The position numbers and the translations under genes are program-made. The notes beneath the pieces are model-generated. The model saw only the letters and a program-made list of their open reading frames with translations, made no database searches and was not told where the DNA came from. A DNA stretch of 40,131 nucleotides from a virus, in IMG/VR virus record IMGVR_UViG_3300023118_000016, positions 1-40,131 of that record. One strand, written 5' to 3'. Shown one piece after another: positions 1-6,525 of the stretch. Within the stretch, counting starts at the first letter, position 1. Every line of letters starts with the position of its first letter.

Positions 1-127
1 TATATGTTTTATTAATGCCAATAAAAAATTAATTGTAGATAATAAAAGTGTAGATATTAGCAAGAAATCAAGAGTTGAAGTCTTTTTGCTAACTGCCACT
101 TTATAATCGCATCGTACTATATTAAAT
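1..127. repeat. Exact terminal direct repeat, left copy
   Basis: Bases 1-127 are identical to 40005-40131. A 127-base exact end overlap is the signature of a circular contig produced by a de Bruijn assembler using k=127, so the repeat is most likely an assembly overlap and not a biological terminal repeat. Genes read continuously through the join, which supports circularity (a circular or circularly permuted molecule). Confidence 0.93.
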
Positions 128-231
128 AGTGTTTCCTGCTCTGCTATAAATATGATTGCATCGTCAGCATTTTCAAATACTATGCAATTACTTGGGTTGT
201 TTGTCTCAATACATGCGTATACTTTTTTCAT
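1..231 (-). CDS. Small membrane protein crossing the circle join (C-terminus cut by window edge)
   Basis: Reads leftward from ATG 231 and continues through base 1 into the sequence at the other end of the window, where the stop is at 39999-40001. The joined product is 78 residues. The N-terminal half is soluble, with two cysteines, and the C-terminal 25 or so residues are a hydrophobic membrane segment (FLLISTLLLSTINFLLALI) ending in a short basic tail. The start lies inside the 40-residue gene upstream of it. Function is unknown. Small tail-anchored proteins of this kind in phage early operons could alter the host envelope, but nothing in the sequence shows it. Confidence 0.7.
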   Translation of the reverse strand, partial: MKKVYACIETNNPSNCIVFENADDAIIFIAEQETLFNIVRCDYKVAVSKKTSTLDFLLISTLLLSTINFLLALIKHI

Positions 232-328
232 TTCTTTTCTTTTTTAATTTGTTACTCATTCTATAACCTATGATAAATAGGGCTGTGGTGATTAGGAGGG
301 TGAATAGGAATTTTTGGTAGAATTTCAT
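206..328 (-). CDS. 40-residue one-pass membrane peptide
   Basis: ATG 328 overlaps the stop of the preceding gene (ATGA). The product has an N-terminal hydrophobic helix (about residues 7-21, FLFTLLITTALFIIG) followed by a strongly basic tail rich in Lys and Arg, predicting a single membrane pass with the tail in the cytoplasm. The last 23 bases overlap the next gene. No family recognised. The position in an unbroken overlapping gene chain is the main reason to believe it. Confidence 0.55.
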   Translation of the reverse strand: MKFYQKFLFTLLITTALFIIGYRMSNKLKKKRNEKSIRMY

Positions 329-744
329 GGGGTAGTGGTATCTAGGTTTAATTGACTATAAAATTTAGTTGACCAATATGTTTTTGGATTATTAAAATAT
401 TTAATAAACTCAATAACAGCCTCGTATACTGATTCTATTTTATTAGCATATCGCTTTCCATATTCGCTTTGATGAATAACTATTGGCTGTCTATTTTTCT
501 CATACCCCCTAACTACACAATGTGTTCCTTCTATAGCAACGGAAACGCCTATAAGTCCATCAATAAGTGAACTTTCTATTTTCTCAATAACCGGCATTAA
601 CCATTCCCATGAGGTGTGGTAACTCATTTTTTCAGGTTGCGCATAAATACCTGTCCCAAATTTATAGCTTCCGCAATTATCGCATCTGTCGCACTTTGGT
701 ATTTCCATAAATTCAGCTATCAATATATTTTCTTCCTTTTTCAT
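325..744 (-). CDS. Hypothetical protein with N-terminal cysteine cluster
   Basis: 139 residues from ATG 744. Residues 18-24 hold a CDRCDNC cluster that could bind zinc. The middle carries SYHTSWEWLMPVIEKIE, and the C-terminal part is helical (VYEAVIEFIKYFN). I recall similar HTSW-W-LMPV proteins from other Bacteroidota phages, where they have no assigned function. It overlaps both neighbours by the ATGA arrangement, so it is co-translated within the leftward operon. An alternative start at the Met in EFMEIPKC would remove 12 residues. Confidence 0.75.
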   Translation of the reverse strand: MKKEENILIAEFMEIPKCDRCDNCGSYKFGTGIYAQPEKMSYHTSWEWLMPVIEKIESSLIDGLIGVSVAIEGTHCVVRGYEKNRQPIVIHQSEYGKRYANKIESVYEAVIEFIKYFNNPKTYWSTKFYSQLNLDTTTP

Positions 745-896
745 TTCTTTAAATAATCTTCTACGTTAATAAATCTTATACCGTCCCCATTGCAGTAAAT
801 AGCGTCATATTTAAGTTTCTCCAACATCTCTAATACTTCCTGCTCTGTGTAAAACTTTGGCGGTGTGATGGGGTTAAAATCGTTTGTTATGTTCAT
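741..896 (-). CDS. Hypothetical 51-residue protein
   Basis: ATG 896 overlaps the stop of the preceding gene and its own stop overlaps the start of the following gene, both by 4 bases. Contains TEQEVLEMLEKLKYDAIYC, an amphipathic helix, and an acidic-basic C-terminus. No family recognised. The double ATGA overlap supports a real, translationally coupled gene. Confidence 0.6.
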   Translation of the reverse strand: MNITNDFNPITPPKFYTEQEVLEMLEKLKYDAIYCNGDGIRFINVEDYLKK

Positions 897-1180
897 AGGT
901 TGATGTTTAATTCAGTTCCAGTCAGGGCGTGTATGATATTTTGCAAATGATGTAAATACTCAACGGAACAGAGCCAAACAGCGTTGCAAACGCCTACCAT
1001 TTTATACAAATTACCCTTATCTAAATAATATTCACCGTCCAAAATTACTTTCTCTAAAATTTCGGTAGTGAGAGGGATAGGTTCAAATCTGATATACTGT
1101 CTGATTGAATTTATATCAACCTGCAAATATCCATCACCGTAAGTTACCCAGTTATTTACACGCAATTCGTTACTTTTCAT
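893..1180 (-). CDS. Hypothetical protein of the LTGTEL family
   Basis: 95 residues. The C-terminal half has the pattern LTTEILEKV, then VEYLHHLQNIIHALTGTEL, which matches the rightward gene at 11225-11632 (LTPEILQKAGF, then VHTLQNLYYLLTGTEL). The N-terminus begins MKSNELRVNNWV. Proteins with this arrangement are common in Bacteroidota phages and remain without a function. Two divergent copies in one genome, on opposite strands, point to ancient duplication or separate acquisition. ATG 1180 shares one base with the stop of the upstream gene. Confidence 0.75.
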   Translation of the reverse strand: MKSNELRVNNWVTYGDGYLQVDINSIRQYIRFEPIPLTTEILEKVILDGEYYLDKGNLYKMVGVCNAVWLCSVEYLHHLQNIIHALTGTELNINL

Positions 1181-2013
1181 TATGTTGATTTAATTAGGTT
1201 GCGTATTTGATTCAGAAGAAAATTACATTCCTGTTTTAGCAACATGTTTAAGTTTACTTGTTGTGCTGTAGGGTTTCTAATTGTGCTTACGTTGTGTGAT
1301 TTAATCCTTTCTTTAAATACCCTCTCAATACCCATCCATTCCACCTGCTTTGTTTTAGAAGATAGGGCGGCGGTATAACCATCCTTAAACCCTTTTCCCA
1401 ATATTGCTCTTTCTTGCCAATGAAACTGATTCTCAAAATGCGTGTCTGAATTTATAGTGGCGTATGCTTTTGACATGTCATTCAGGTTTACCCCCTCGTC
1501 AATAGCGGGTTCTTTCAACTTTTGTGGTGCGGGATTAGTTTTTTGCTCATTTAGTAGCTTTTCACCTGCTTCAAGTGGACTGCCAGGCTTACTGCGTATT
1601 TCTATACCCTGCATTTTAAAAGCTGATATATCCATATTACAAGGCCACCATTTGCCAGTTGGTTGCTCATAATACTCATACATCCGATAATCAACAGGGG
1701 CTACCTCTTTGCTTTCAGGTGCGGGGAGGGGTGATAGGTATATTTGGCGGGTAAGGCAGTACCCTTGCATTTTATAGTATTTATTAAACTCTGCAAATGT
1801 TGAGAACTTGACATAATCGCTTTTATCTGCTGCTACCCATGAATGCCACGTAGTGCTCCTTAACTGCCAAACCTCCTCCACCTCCCCGCTAAACCCTTTC
1901 GGCAAAGGCGTAAAGCCATCGTTGTAAAAGGCGCCCCTAATTAATGGACTATCCCAGTCTAAAGAAGTGTTTGGAATATACCCCCTGCCTTCTGAAATCA
2001 TTATTATTTTCAT
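1180..2013 (-). CDS. Hypothetical protein, large
   Basis: 277 residues if translation starts at ATG 2013 (MKIIMISEGRGYIPN). A start at 2052 would overlap the 46-residue gene upstream, so the shorter form is preferred. The N-terminal 100 residues are aromatic-rich (DWDSPLIRGAF, QLRSTTWHSW), the middle is a Pro-rich linker (PAPQKLKEPAID), and the C-terminus is helical and polar. The linker between two different regions suggests two domains. No family recognised and no catalytic motif is evident. Confidence 0.65.
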   Translation of the reverse strand: MKIIMISEGRGYIPNTSLDWDSPLIRGAFYNDGFTPLPKGFSGEVEEVWQLRSTTWHSWVAADKSDYVKFSTFAEFNKYYKMQGYCLTRQIYLSPLPAPESKEVAPVDYRMYEYYEQPTGKWWPCNMDISAFKMQGIEIRSKPGSPLEAGEKLLNEQKTNPAPQKLKEPAIDEGVNLNDMSKAYATINSDTHFENQFHWQERAILGKGFKDGYTAALSSKTKQVEWMGIERVFKERIKSHNVSTIRNPTAQQVNLNMLLKQECNFLLNQIRNLIKST

Positions 2014-2017
2014 GTTT

Positions 2018-2158
2018 TTAAATTGTATGTGACCAATTTTCATCTTGCTCATATTCCCAGGTTATTCCATCGGGTACTTCTATAAATGTTCCGTCTAAGA
2101 AATAAACTATTTTTTTTGTTCCTATGCCTACCTCGTGGCAGTGTATTTTAATGCTCAT
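2018..2158 (-). CDS. Hypothetical 46-residue protein
   Basis: ATG 2158 overlaps the stop of the preceding gene (ATGA) and the stop lies 4 bases before ATG 2013 of the next. The product looks like a small beta-rich protein (IVYFLDGTFIEVPDGITWEYE). No family recognised. Its place in the overlapping chain is good evidence that it is translated, and it fixes the start of the next gene. Confidence 0.6.
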   Translation of the reverse strand: MSIKIHCHEVGIGTKKIVYFLDGTFIEVPDGITWEYEQDENWSHTI

Positions 2159-2433
2159 GGTTGTATGGGTGTAATTACATTTAAGTTATTAATGGCCTGT
2201 TTAGCCTTATCAATATTATTGAGCTGTTGCCCCAATTCAGTCCGAACATGTTCAAACAAGGTCTTGGCACCTGCTTCATGTTTCTTTAGATAAGCTTCGC
2301 CCATTTTTGGGTAAAAAACTTCAAGAAATGGCTTAATCCCATAACCTACTATTGCATCTAATGCCCTCGCTTCAACTTCTGTTAATTGAATATTGATTTT
2401 AAATTCTACAGTTGCTATTGTTGCTGTTTCCAT
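2155..2433 (-). CDS. Hypothetical conserved phage protein
   Basis: 92 residues from ATG 2431-2433. Starts with a short beta segment (VEFKINIQLTEVEARALDAI) followed by two predicted helices (KPFLEVFYPKMGEAYLKKHE and the C-terminal Gln- and Asn-rich helix). I recognise the style of sequence from other Bacteroidota phages, always as an unassigned protein. No catalytic residues stand out. Coupled to the next gene by ATGA. Confidence 0.7.
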   Translation of the reverse strand: METATIATVEFKINIQLTEVEARALDAIVGYGIKPFLEVFYPKMGEAYLKKHEAGAKTLFEHVRTELGQQLNNIDKAKQAINNLNVITPIQP

Positions 2434-2475
2434 TGCCTTTTGTTTTATAAATTGTTTTTAGCCCAACCGAGGCAA

Positions 2476-2674
2476 TTATGGCCTACCCATATAATAACTT
2501 GTTAATGCGATGCCGCCAACCTTTATCACCGATTTTCTTTTGGTGAACCTTTCCAGTGTTGATATACCACAAATGCCCAATTCTTTTGTAGGCCAATCAC
2601 CTAATGGAAATTTATTTTCTAATAGCGCTTTTAAAAGCTTTTTTTAATTTACGGGGTAGTTTAAGTGTTTTCAT
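2476..2674 (-). pseudogene. Small gene with a one-base frame break at an A7 run
   Basis: ATG 2674 opens MKTLKLPRKLKK and then runs to a stop after 20 codons. Skipping one base in the A7 run (T7 on the plus strand, 2639-2645) joins this to a clean downstream frame (LLKALLENKFPLGDWPTKEL and on to TSYYMGRP) ending at TAA 2478-2476. The 199-base span is 66 codons plus one base. The downstream part has no ATG that would keep most of it. It is either a pseudogene, a +1 frameshift or transcriptional slippage gene, or an assembly error. Function unknown. Confidence 0.55.
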
Positions 2675-2710
2675 ATCTTTTTTACGTCTAATTCTCTATT
2701 AAAGCAGGGG

Positions 2711-2845
2711 TTACCAGCTAACCGTTAAATTTTGGCCCATCACACATATTGCAAAGCCATTTTTACCAAAACTAAAATTTAGTAATGGAACGTGATAGTA
2801 TCCAGCCTTACTGATGCCAATCATTTGCTTGTATCTTATTTTCAT
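2711..2845 (-). CDS. Hypothetical 44-residue protein
   Basis: ATG 2845 to TAA 2713-2711. Beta-rich with many aromatics (GYYHVPLLNFSFGKNGFAI). No family recognised. It fills a space of the leftward operon that would otherwise be empty and is on the same strand as all neighbours, but length alone makes this a modest call. Confidence 0.45.
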   Translation of the reverse strand: MKIRYKQMIGISKAGYYHVPLLNFSFGKNGFAICVMGQNLTVSW

Positions 2846-2879
2846 AATATTTTCCTCTCTTTCCGCTCATTATAAAGGG

Positions 2880-3032
2880 CTATTTACTATTGCGCTTAAT
2901 ATATTTATCTATTTCGGCTTCGGCTATTTTGGTCATAGGCTGACGATCTGTTTTGCATAGCTTCTGAAACTCTAAATACTTAGCCTCTGGTAAGTATACT
3001 GGGAATGATTTTAATTTTATTTTATCGCTCAT
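2880..3032 (-). CDS. Small ribbon-helix-helix-like protein
   Basis: 50 residues. The layout is a short N-terminal strand (KLKSFPVYLPE) followed by two helices (AKYLEFQKLCK and MTKIAEAEIDKYIKR), which is the general plan of Arc/CopG-type DNA-binding dimers. That makes a regulator of this operon possible, but no diagnostic motif can be verified by eye. ATG 3032 overlaps the preceding stop by 4 bases. Confidence 0.55.
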   Translation of the reverse strand: MSDKIKLKSFPVYLPEAKYLEFQKLCKTDRQPMTKIAEAEIDKYIKRNSK

Positions 3033-3337
3033 GTTAATTTTTGTTGGTCTATATCTATTAATAATTGCTTAACGCAAAAGTCTATTGCGCCTGGCAGGGC
3101 ATTATCTAAATGATTATCTAATGGTAAGCACTGCGCCCTTATTGCCCTTTCATAATCGTGTATAACTTCAATGTACGCAAATTGTCCTTCTTTTGTAATG
3201 TTTACACGACAACCTAATGCAAATACCCGAAGTAACGCAGATGATAATGTTGGCTTGGGTTCGGTTATGCAAACCTTGCAGGGTTCACCATATTTATTTA
3301 GGCAGTGTTCGCCTTTATCTTCGCACTTTGGTATCAT
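3029..3337 (-). CDS. Hypothetical protein with N-terminal Cys/His cluster
   Basis: 102 residues. The first 23 carry C5, H11, C12, C20 and C23, plausible zinc ligands (KCEDKGEHCLNKYGEPCKVC). The remainder is a mixed alpha/beta stretch. No known family recognised. It is the second gene of the leftward operon after the methyltransferase-like gene, separated by about 70 bases. Confidence 0.65.
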   Translation of the reverse strand: MIPKCEDKGEHCLNKYGEPCKVCITEPKPTLSSALLRVFALGCRVNITKEGQFAYIEVIHDYERAIRAQCLPLDNHLDNALPGAIDFCVKQLLIDIDQQKLT

Positions 3338-3410
3338 ATTTCTTATGTTTTATATCGTTTAAAATTAATTTTTATGTGTGATGGGTTGGCTATATTGATA
3401 TGAAACATAA

Positions 3411-4160
3411 CTATTCTATGTTATTTGCTTCGTAAAACGCCTTGCAAAATCCTTTAGGATCTACACTTCTTAACTCTTTTGTGCGTTCTGACTTGCCACC
3501 ATATAGCACATGCATAGGGCTGTCTTTCCAAACCGGCGGTATATATTTCCTATTAGGATTATTAAATTTTCCCCATAACCAAGTTTGTTTATTGTATAGA
3601 TTATTTTCAATTACTTGTTGTAAAAAAACCTTAGAACAACGACTCATTTTACTTTCACCAATTGACATAATTAACCATCTATAGTGCATAGATTCTTTAT
3701 CTATCTGATAGCCTGCAAAATCACATGGGTTAAATTTAAACTGAACCTTACCTAACCATGTGTTAAGTTTGTGTATTCTGCTCATAGGGTTTTCTACCTT
3801 CCAAAACAGTAAATTAAACCTGCTATCAACCCAATCAATTATCTCTTTTGTTTTATCGCAAAGTTTATTCATTTCTTCAGTTCTGCCGTCCTCATCTTTT
3901 TCAGCAAAATGAGCAGCGCCACTCAAAGCATAGTGAGTACAGGGTATAGCCGCTAATATACCAAATACAAATTCACAATTAGGCTCATTATACCGGCATG
4001 TTGACATCCAATCAAATACAGCCTCTTTATAGTCCCATTCTAAAATGTCAATTCCATTTTTAATATCTACCTGGAAAATATGCCAGTTATTACGCAGGTA
4101 TTCTTCATTAGCGTGACCACTATGGTCAAATAGGTCTATTAGTATTCCGTATGTTTTCAT
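3411..4160 (-). CDS. C5-cytosine DNA methyltransferase-like protein
   Basis: 249 residues. Likely transfers a methyl group from SAM to C5 of cytosine in DNA. Seen: a SAM-binding start resembling motif I (LIDLFDHSGHA, about 7-17), the Pro-Cys of motif IV with the catalytic cysteine at 74 (AAIPCTHYALSGAAHF), an ENP at 123-125 where the family has ENV or ENP, then TWLWGKF and a final GFCKAFYEAN typical of the C-terminal helix. About 40 residues (152-192) between the FNPCDFAGY and TWLWGKF segments look inserted relative to relatives I know. There is no adjacent restriction enzyme, so it probably protects phage DNA from host restriction. It is the first gene of the leftward operon, directly behind a strong promoter. 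Confidence 0.72.
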   Translation of the reverse strand: MKTYGILIDLFDHSGHANEEYLRNNWHIFQVDIKNGIDILEWDYKEAVFDWMSTCRYNEPNCEFVFGILAAIPCTHYALSGAAHFAEKDEDGRTEEMNKLCDKTKEIIDWVDSRFNLLFWKVENPMSRIHKLNTWLGKVQFKFNPCDFAGYQIDKESMHYRWLIMSIGESKMSRCSKVFLQQVIENNLYNKQTWLWGKFNNPNRKYIPPVWKDSPMHVLYGGKSERTKELRSVDPKGFCKAFYEANNIE

Positions 4161-4164
4161 AATT

Positions 4165-4195
4165 CAAAGTTAACCATTAATTTCATATTGTCAAT
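4165..4195 (-). promoter_or_regulatory. Bacteroidota-type promoter for the leftward operon
   Basis: On the minus strand ATTG (4195-4192), a 19-base spacer and TAACTTTG (4172-4165), a full match to the -7 element TAnnTTTG. The start codon of the methyltransferase-like gene is 4 bases downstream (ATG 4160), so the mRNA would have almost no leader. Confidence 0.75.
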
Positions 4196-4235
4196 AGCAA
4201 ATTGATATTAAATTAAAAATAAAGAAATATTAAAA

Positions 4236-4243
4236 TAAATTTG
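4236..4243 (+). promoter_or_regulatory. Candidate -7 element of the rightward early promoter
   Basis: TAAATTTG fits TAnnTTTG and is 48 bases before the first early ATG (4292). At the expected -33 position there is only TTAA (4213-4216), so an activator or a phage-specific factor may be needed. The element faces away from the leftward promoter across an AT-rich 40-base gap, making this the probable early control region. Confidence 0.45.
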
Positions 4244-4291
4244 CACATCTCAAAACTATTCCCGTACTTCGTCTTATTAAAAAACAAGAAT

Positions 4292-4465
4292 ATGAAAACA
4301 AACCAGTTTAAAAGAAACAACACACGTCATACGCCAAAACCAATTATTGAAAAAACAATAGGCAGGACTTACACAGAACAAGTGCTTAATCCGCCGCAGT
4401 TCGATGATGATTTAAGGACAATGCACGTTAGAACTTTTGGTATGGCTATAAAGAGGGTGATATAA
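4292..4465 (+). CDS. Hypothetical basic 57-residue protein, first early gene
   Basis: ATG 4292 (a TTG at 4241 would add 17 hydrophobic residues and would lie on the promoter element, so it is rejected). Very basic N-terminus (KTNQFKRNNTRHTPKP) and an acidic middle. No family recognised. It precedes the recombination genes with a 2-base gap, so it shares their transcript. It may bind nucleic acid, judging only by charge. Confidence 0.6.
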   Translation: MKTNQFKRNNTRHTPKPIIEKTIGRTYTEQVLNPPQFDDDLRTMHVRTFGMAIKRVI

Positions 4466-4467
4466 TT

Positions 4468-5016
4468 ATGGAAACGAAAAACACAGGCTTAAGTAAACAG
4501 CCAAAAGTGCAAATCCAATCCCTTGCTAAAGATTTAGGCGTATCTGTAAAAATGGATAACCTAAACACCTTATTAAATACACCTGCACCTAAAGAGTGGA
4601 TTAAGGTGTATCAAGGCAATGAGTATATTCCTATTGACCGCGTTAAAAATAACTTAATCACTATCTTTCAGGATTTTGACTGGTGTATTAAGGATGTAAA
4701 GGTAATAGCAAATAGCATTGTGGTATATGGTACATTATCGGTTATAAACCCTATTACAGGCCGCACAAGGAACTTAGACGGAGTTGGGGCAGTACCTATT
4801 CAATTAAAGGCTGGGGCTAATCCTACGGACTTTACACAGGTAAATGCAACCGCCATACAAAAGAACGCTCCTGCTGCTGAAAGTTTCGCATTTAAGAATG
4901 CTGCTCAAAAATTAGGTAAGCTGTTTGGTGGCGGTTCAGACGGTATTGACTTTGAGCCTAAATATTCAGCAAGTGTAGATATTGAAGCAATTAAAGCAGC
5001 CCATGCAAACGATTAG
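4468..5016 (+). CDS. Rad52-like single-strand annealing protein
   Basis: 182 residues. Probably anneals complementary single strands during phage recombination. Seen: a central beta-rich region (WCIKDVKVIANSIVVYGTLS) with the turn ITGRTRNLDGVGAV, then a conserved helix AAESFAFKNAAQKLGKLFGGG at about 145-165, the arrangement of Rad52/22-type annealing proteins (AFKxAxxxAxxRxLRLFG). The next gene is a YqaJ exonuclease and the one after an SSB, the usual three-gene phage recombination set. Exact superfamily placement (Rad52, Erf or Sak type) is inferred from this pattern and context. Confidence 0.75.
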   Translation: METKNTGLSKQPKVQIQSLAKDLGVSVKMDNLNTLLNTPAPKEWIKVYQGNEYIPIDRVKNNLITIFQDFDWCIKDVKVIANSIVVYGTLSVINPITGRTRNLDGVGAVPIQLKAGANPTDFTQVNATAIQKNAPAAESFAFKNAAQKLGKLFGGGSDGIDFEPKYSASVDIEAIKAAHAND

Positions 5017-5659
5017 CGGAACAGCCAACGATCAGCAAAGGACTGAATCTTGGCACGATGATAGGTTAGGCAAATTCTCCGCCAGTCAAATATACCGATT
5101 AATGACAGAGCCTAAATTAAAGGCTGATAAAGATGCAGGCAACTTATCAGAAGGCGCAATGACGTACATTTATGAGTGTGTCGCTGAATCATTAACAGGC
5201 ATAAGGGCAAAGGAGGAGTTTACATCTAAATACACTGAATGGGGAATAGACAATGAACCAATAGCAAAGAGGGTGTATGAAACTGTTTTTGAAGCTATTG
5301 TTACTGACACAGGCCATATTGCCTATGGAGAACATGCCGGTGGAAGTCCTGATGGATTAGTTGGCGATGATGGCATAGTTGAATTTAAATGTCCATACAC
5401 GATTACCAGCCATTTAGAACACTACTTAAAAGATTTGTCAAAGAAGCCTGAATATTACTGGCAATGCCTGATGTATGTTTTAATAACTGGCCGTAAATGG
5501 ATTGATTTTTTAAGCTGGCATCCTGCATATAAATCCAACATGCAATTAATTAAAAAAAGATTATTACGGGAAACCGTAAAAGAAGATTTGGCTAAATTAG
5601 AGTCTAAATTGAAAAAAGCAATTGAATTAAAAATCGAAATATTAAACAAATTAAAATGA
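5003..5659 (+). CDS. YqaJ-type viral recombinase, 5'-3' exonuclease
   Basis: 218 residues from ATG 5003, which overlaps the annealing protein by 14 bases. Lambda-exonuclease-like PD-(D/E)XK fold. Seen: the N-terminal WHDDRLGKFSASQI that opens YqaJ proteins (usually RxxxIGGSD), then GGSPDGLVG with the metal-binding Asp, and VEFKCP giving the E-x-K catalytic pair, followed by YYWQCLMYVL, the conserved Q-helix. It would resect double-strand ends to supply substrate for the upstream annealing protein. The C-terminus is a Lys-rich coiled coil. Confidence 0.9.
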   Translation: MQTISGTANDQQRTESWHDDRLGKFSASQIYRLMTEPKLKADKDAGNLSEGAMTYIYECVAESLTGIRAKEEFTSKYTEWGIDNEPIAKRVYETVFEAIVTDTGHIAYGEHAGGSPDGLVGDDGIVEFKCPYTITSHLEHYLKDLSKKPEYYWQCLMYVLITGRKWIDFLSWHPAYKSNMQLIKKRLLRETVKEDLAKLESKLKKAIELKIEILNKLK

Positions 5660-5937
5660 TAGTAATTGACATTTGTCTTAGTGACATACCAGCAGAAGCC
5701 CGTATTAAATCTGAAAAGAACGGCAAAGTTTACGCAAAATTCGTTGTAGATGAGCGCAAAGAAAAAGATAAATTCGATAACACACATAGCGTTGCAGTTA
5801 ATCAATCTAAAGAACAGCGTGAAGCAAAAGAAGCAAAAGTTTATGTAGGTTCGGGCAAAGAGTACCTTTTCAACCAGCAAAAGAAAGCCGATTATGTACA
5901 GTTGCCGGATCAGGACGATAGCGGATTGCCTTTTTAA
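5656..5937 (+). CDS. ssb: Short single-stranded DNA-binding protein
   Basis: 93 residues. Overlaps the exonuclease stop (ATGA). Starts with a beta strand set typical of an OB fold (DICLSDIPAEARIKSEKNGKV), has a disordered middle, and ends DQDDSGLPF, the acidic tip with terminal Pro-Phe through which SSB proteins dock partners. It is shorter than bacterial SSB (about 110 residues in the core). Position after the annealing protein and exonuclease supports a role in recombination and replication. Confidence 0.8.
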   Translation: MIVIDICLSDIPAEARIKSEKNGKVYAKFVVDERKEKDKFDNTHSVAVNQSKEQREAKEAKVYVGSGKEYLFNQQKKADYVQLPDQDDSGLPF

Positions 5938-5945
5938 CCACACCT

Positions 5946-5970
5946 CCCCTGCTCTTTAATTAGAGCGGGG
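5946..5970. other. Stem-loop after the SSB gene
   Basis: CCCC-T-GCTCT, loop TTAATT, AGAGC-GGGG: nine base pairs with one bulged T. It lies in the 47-base gap before the next gene. It is followed by TTAAAAAAA and not by a T-run, so it is not a good intrinsic terminator on either strand. It may instead stabilise or process the message. Confidence 0.6.
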
Positions 5971-5984
5971 TTAAAAAAATAGAT

Positions 5985-6200
5985 ATGAAAAAGACACTTA
6001 AAAATATATTACTGGAAAGAACAGATACCATAGAATACCGTTCCATTAGAAAGCAATTAATGAATATTGCACAAAATGGAGGTAATGAATATTATCGTAT
6101 ATCCATACAGGATAAAACAATTACACAACTAAAAAACGAATTATTAACCGTTGAATTAATCGAAGATCATGGCTACAAAAAATACAAAATTAGTTGGTGA
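5985..6200 (+). CDS. Hypothetical 71-residue protein
   Basis: Highly charged, mostly helical (RTDTIEYRSIRKQLMNIAQN, then QLKNELLTVELIEDHGYK). No family recognised. Its 3' end overlaps the next gene by 32 bases, in another frame. The leader AATAGATATGAAA is shared with the gene at 10930. Confidence 0.6.
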   Translation: MKKTLKNILLERTDTIEYRSIRKQLMNIAQNGGNEYYRISIQDKTITQLKNELLTVELIEDHGYKKYKISW

Positions 6201-6471
6201 TAAGCCGGTTTCATACTGGGAAAACCCAGCCAAACAAATTGAGTGGCGGGTGGACATAAATGAAAAACATATTTCTATACCTCTCGAAGAAACGGATAGG
6301 GCTAAAGAGAACTTAATGGTTCAGCATTTTATAAATAACGGGTTCTTTATTCAAACTTGCATCCCATCTACAAAAAATAAAGTTTTTAACCCGGAGATTC
6401 GATTAAAACTACCAGCTGTTAAAATACCTCCGCCAGATGGTAAATACAATGCAATCAGTAGATTTAATTAA
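6169..6471 (+). CDS. Hypothetical 100-residue protein
   Basis: ATG 6169 lies inside the previous gene. Mixed alpha/beta with a WENPAKQIEWRVDINEKHIS segment and a Pro-rich end (KIPPPDGK). No family recognised. The final seven codons and the stop form the left arm and loop of a perfect 20-bp inverted repeat, so the C-terminus is constrained by, or was created by, that repeat. Confidence 0.6.
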   Translation: MATKNTKLVGDKPVSYWENPAKQIEWRVDINEKHISIPLEETDRAKENLMVQHFINNGFFIQTCIPSTKNKVFNPEIRLKLPAVKIPPPDGKYNAISRFN

Positions 6472-6491
6472 AAATCTACTGATTGCATTGT
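6446..6491. repeat. Perfect 20-bp inverted repeat
   Basis: Left arm 6446-6465 and right arm 6472-6491 are perfect reverse complements, around a 6-base loop AATTAA. It covers the stop codon of the gene ending at 6471. No T-run follows, so it does not look like an ordinary terminator. A 19-codon ORF starting ATGCAATCAG (6449) reads through the whole hairpin. Possible roles are an mRNA stability hairpin, a protein or RNase III target, or a scar of a recombination event. Confidence 0.9.
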
Positions 6492-6525
6492 CCGCATTCA
6501 GGCAATAGAGAGTAAGAAAATACAC

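Noticed and set aside
2743-3385. 13-base inverted match CCCATCACACATA / TATGTGTGATGGG between two places 600 bases apart
   Set aside because: One copy is within a small coding frame and one in a gap. A single pair at this distance can occur by chance and has no further support.
4241-4291. TTG-started N-terminal extension of the first early gene
   Set aside because: The TTG is part of the TAAATTTG promoter element and the extension does not fit the basic protein that follows ATG 4292.
5455-5943. Long open frame on the minus strand opposite the exonuclease and SSB genes
   Set aside because: It is the mirror of AT-rich coding sequence, full of Phe/Ile/Asn/Cys without domain pattern, and would oppose three well supported genes.
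5946-5970. Hairpin after SSB as an intrinsic terminator
   Set aside because: No T-run follows it on either strand; an A-run follows on the plus strand.
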